In this document: positions 31,865-32,364 of the stretch, one piece after another
Layout: each line of letters opens with the position of its first letter
Numbering within the stretch: position 1 is the stretch's first letter
Source: Methanomassiliicoccaceae archaeon UBA113
GTDB taxonomy: Archaea; Thermoplasmatota; Thermoplasmata; Methanomassiliicoccales; Methanomethylophilaceae
Reading direction: 5' to 3'
Length of the DNA stretch: 32,364 nucleotides
Assembly (NCBI GenBank): GCA_002506175.1
Contig: DAXB01000021.1
Span: 1-32,364, forward strand
Position numbers and translations under genes: made by a program
The notes under the pieces: generated by a model
What the model was told of the DNA's origin: nothing
Seen by the model: only the letters and a program-made list of their open reading frames with translations
Database searches by the model: none

Positions 31865-32296
31865 TCAATCCTTCCTCAGGGTGAATCCGGTAGCTGTGGC
31901 GGATGCCAAAAGTTTATCCTCGGCCGAATAGACTTTGACCTCGTACACTCCGAGAGAACGTGATACGTTGATTTTCCTGGCTACTGCTTGCATATCGGAT
32001 GTCGCAGGACGGTAGTACTTGACCTCCATACTCTGTCCTGTGCCGTCGTGCATCAGGTTGTCCAGAAGTGCGAACGTATGGTCCATAAGGAAGTATATGG
32101 CCCCACCGTGAACGCGCTGCATGCTGTTCATCATCCAGTCTTGCATCTTCATGGAACATCTGACCTCATCCTCGGACACATAGTCTATCTCGAAGCCCAT
32201 GTGCCTTGCGAACGGTGCGTTGTACATGTCCATAACCCTCTGGGATTTGTTCTTAACAGATTCGGACATCTTTGAGCGCAGTTCTGACTCATCCAT
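31865..32296 (-). CDS. PaaI-type hotdog-fold thioesterase
   Basis: The 143-residue single hotdog domain has the PaaI-like signature MMNSMQRVHGGAIYFLMDHTFAL at about residues 55-77 (HGG turn and catalytic-region Asp), followed by SMEVKYYRPA and an ATATGFTLR final strand. Members hydrolyse acyl- or aryl-CoA thioesters; the substrate is not predictable here. CTTTATA on the minus strand (32319-32325) lies about 26 nt before the ATG, so the message is probably leaderless. The zinc-ribbon gene follows directly. Confidence 0.9.
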   Translation of the reverse strand: MDESELRSKMSESVKNKSQRVMDMYNAPFARHMGFEIDYVSEDEVRCSMKMQDWMMNSMQRVHGGAIYFLMDHTFALLDNLMHDGTGQSMEVKYYRPATSDMQAVARKINVSRSLGVYEVKVYSAEDKLLASATATGFTLRKD

Positions 32297-32318
32297 ATTC
32301 TATCAATAGAAGGGCGTG

Positions 32319-32325
32319 TATAAAG
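32319..32325 (-). promoter_or_regulatory. TATA box of the thioesterase/zinc-ribbon unit
   Basis: Minus-strand CTTTATA is centred about 26 nt before the ATG at 32296, as expected for a leaderless archaeal gene. Confidence 0.55.
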
Positions 32326-32364
32326 AAATCTTGATTGGGAAAACTGTGTTCGGTAATTCCGATT

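Noticed and set aside
1..32364. CRISPR array, IS element, tRNA or rRNA genes
   Set aside because: No spaced direct repeats, transposase, terminal inverted repeats with target duplication, or cloverleaf with the T-loop core was found in the gaps; all gaps other than 7018-7560 are shorter than 200 nt.

Overview
The window looks like a moderate-GC methanogenic archaeon of the Thermoplasmata side, most likely a Methanomassiliicoccales (Methanomethylophilaceae-like) genome. Archaeal markers are ribosomal protein L31e, aIF6, a large replication factor C subunit, archaeal TYW1, an MptE-type pterin kinase, an archaeal 7S SRP RNA and many near-leaderless TATA promoters. A methanogenesis marker 2 protein points to a methanogen. 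Of the 31 protein genes called, 30 end in TGA, one in TAA and none in TAG. That fits lineages that free TAG for pyrrolysine. The order-level assignment is inference; no 16S or mcr/mtm gene is in the window.

Layout. 1-877: end of an L31e-aIF6 translation operon. 937-1578 (-): a metallo-beta-lactamase-fold hydrolase. 1664-7017 (+): DUF373 membrane protein, MptE-like kinase, site-2 protease, CorA and methanogenesis marker 2. 7024-7330 (-): SRP RNA with its own TATA box, then about 230 nt without an assigned gene. 7561-7992 (-): a SpoT-like HD hydrolase. 8109-10237 (+): a symporter transcription unit with a perfect 21-nt palindrome in its promoter or leader, a 43-residue accessory membrane protein overlapping a sodium:solute symporter, then a winged-helix regulator. 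10279-13975 (+): a tight run of orphan ABC ATPase, zinc-ribbon membrane protein, RFC large subunit and TYW1. 13981-14648 (-): DUF1294 protein and a flavodoxin-like protein. 14820-16128 (+): a NifX-like protein and an HPr-kinase-like P-loop protein. 16121-17471: SfsA and a DEDDh exonuclease diverging from one shared TATA region. 17485-19089 (+): DUF1848 protein and a stand-alone ETF-alpha N-terminal domain with a Cys-rich head. 19213-22626 (+): a large secreted papain-like protease. 22693-30775 (-): an AddB-like nuclease, an AddA-like helicase-nuclease and a P-type ATPase in one directional run. 30901-31428 (+): a degenerate paralogue of the DEDDh exonuclease. 31429-32296 (-): a second zinc-ribbon membrane protein and a PaaI-type thioesterase.

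The accessory-looking part is roughly 14-31 kb. The strongest leads are the AddAB-like pair in an archaeon (motor in AddA only, Fe-S type Cys set in AddB) with a catalytically dead exonuclease relative on the other side of its promoter; the NifX/HPr-kinase-like pair; the Cys-headed ETF domain beside DUF1848; and the palindrome-controlled symporter unit. No CRISPR array, IS element, tRNA or rRNA was seen.
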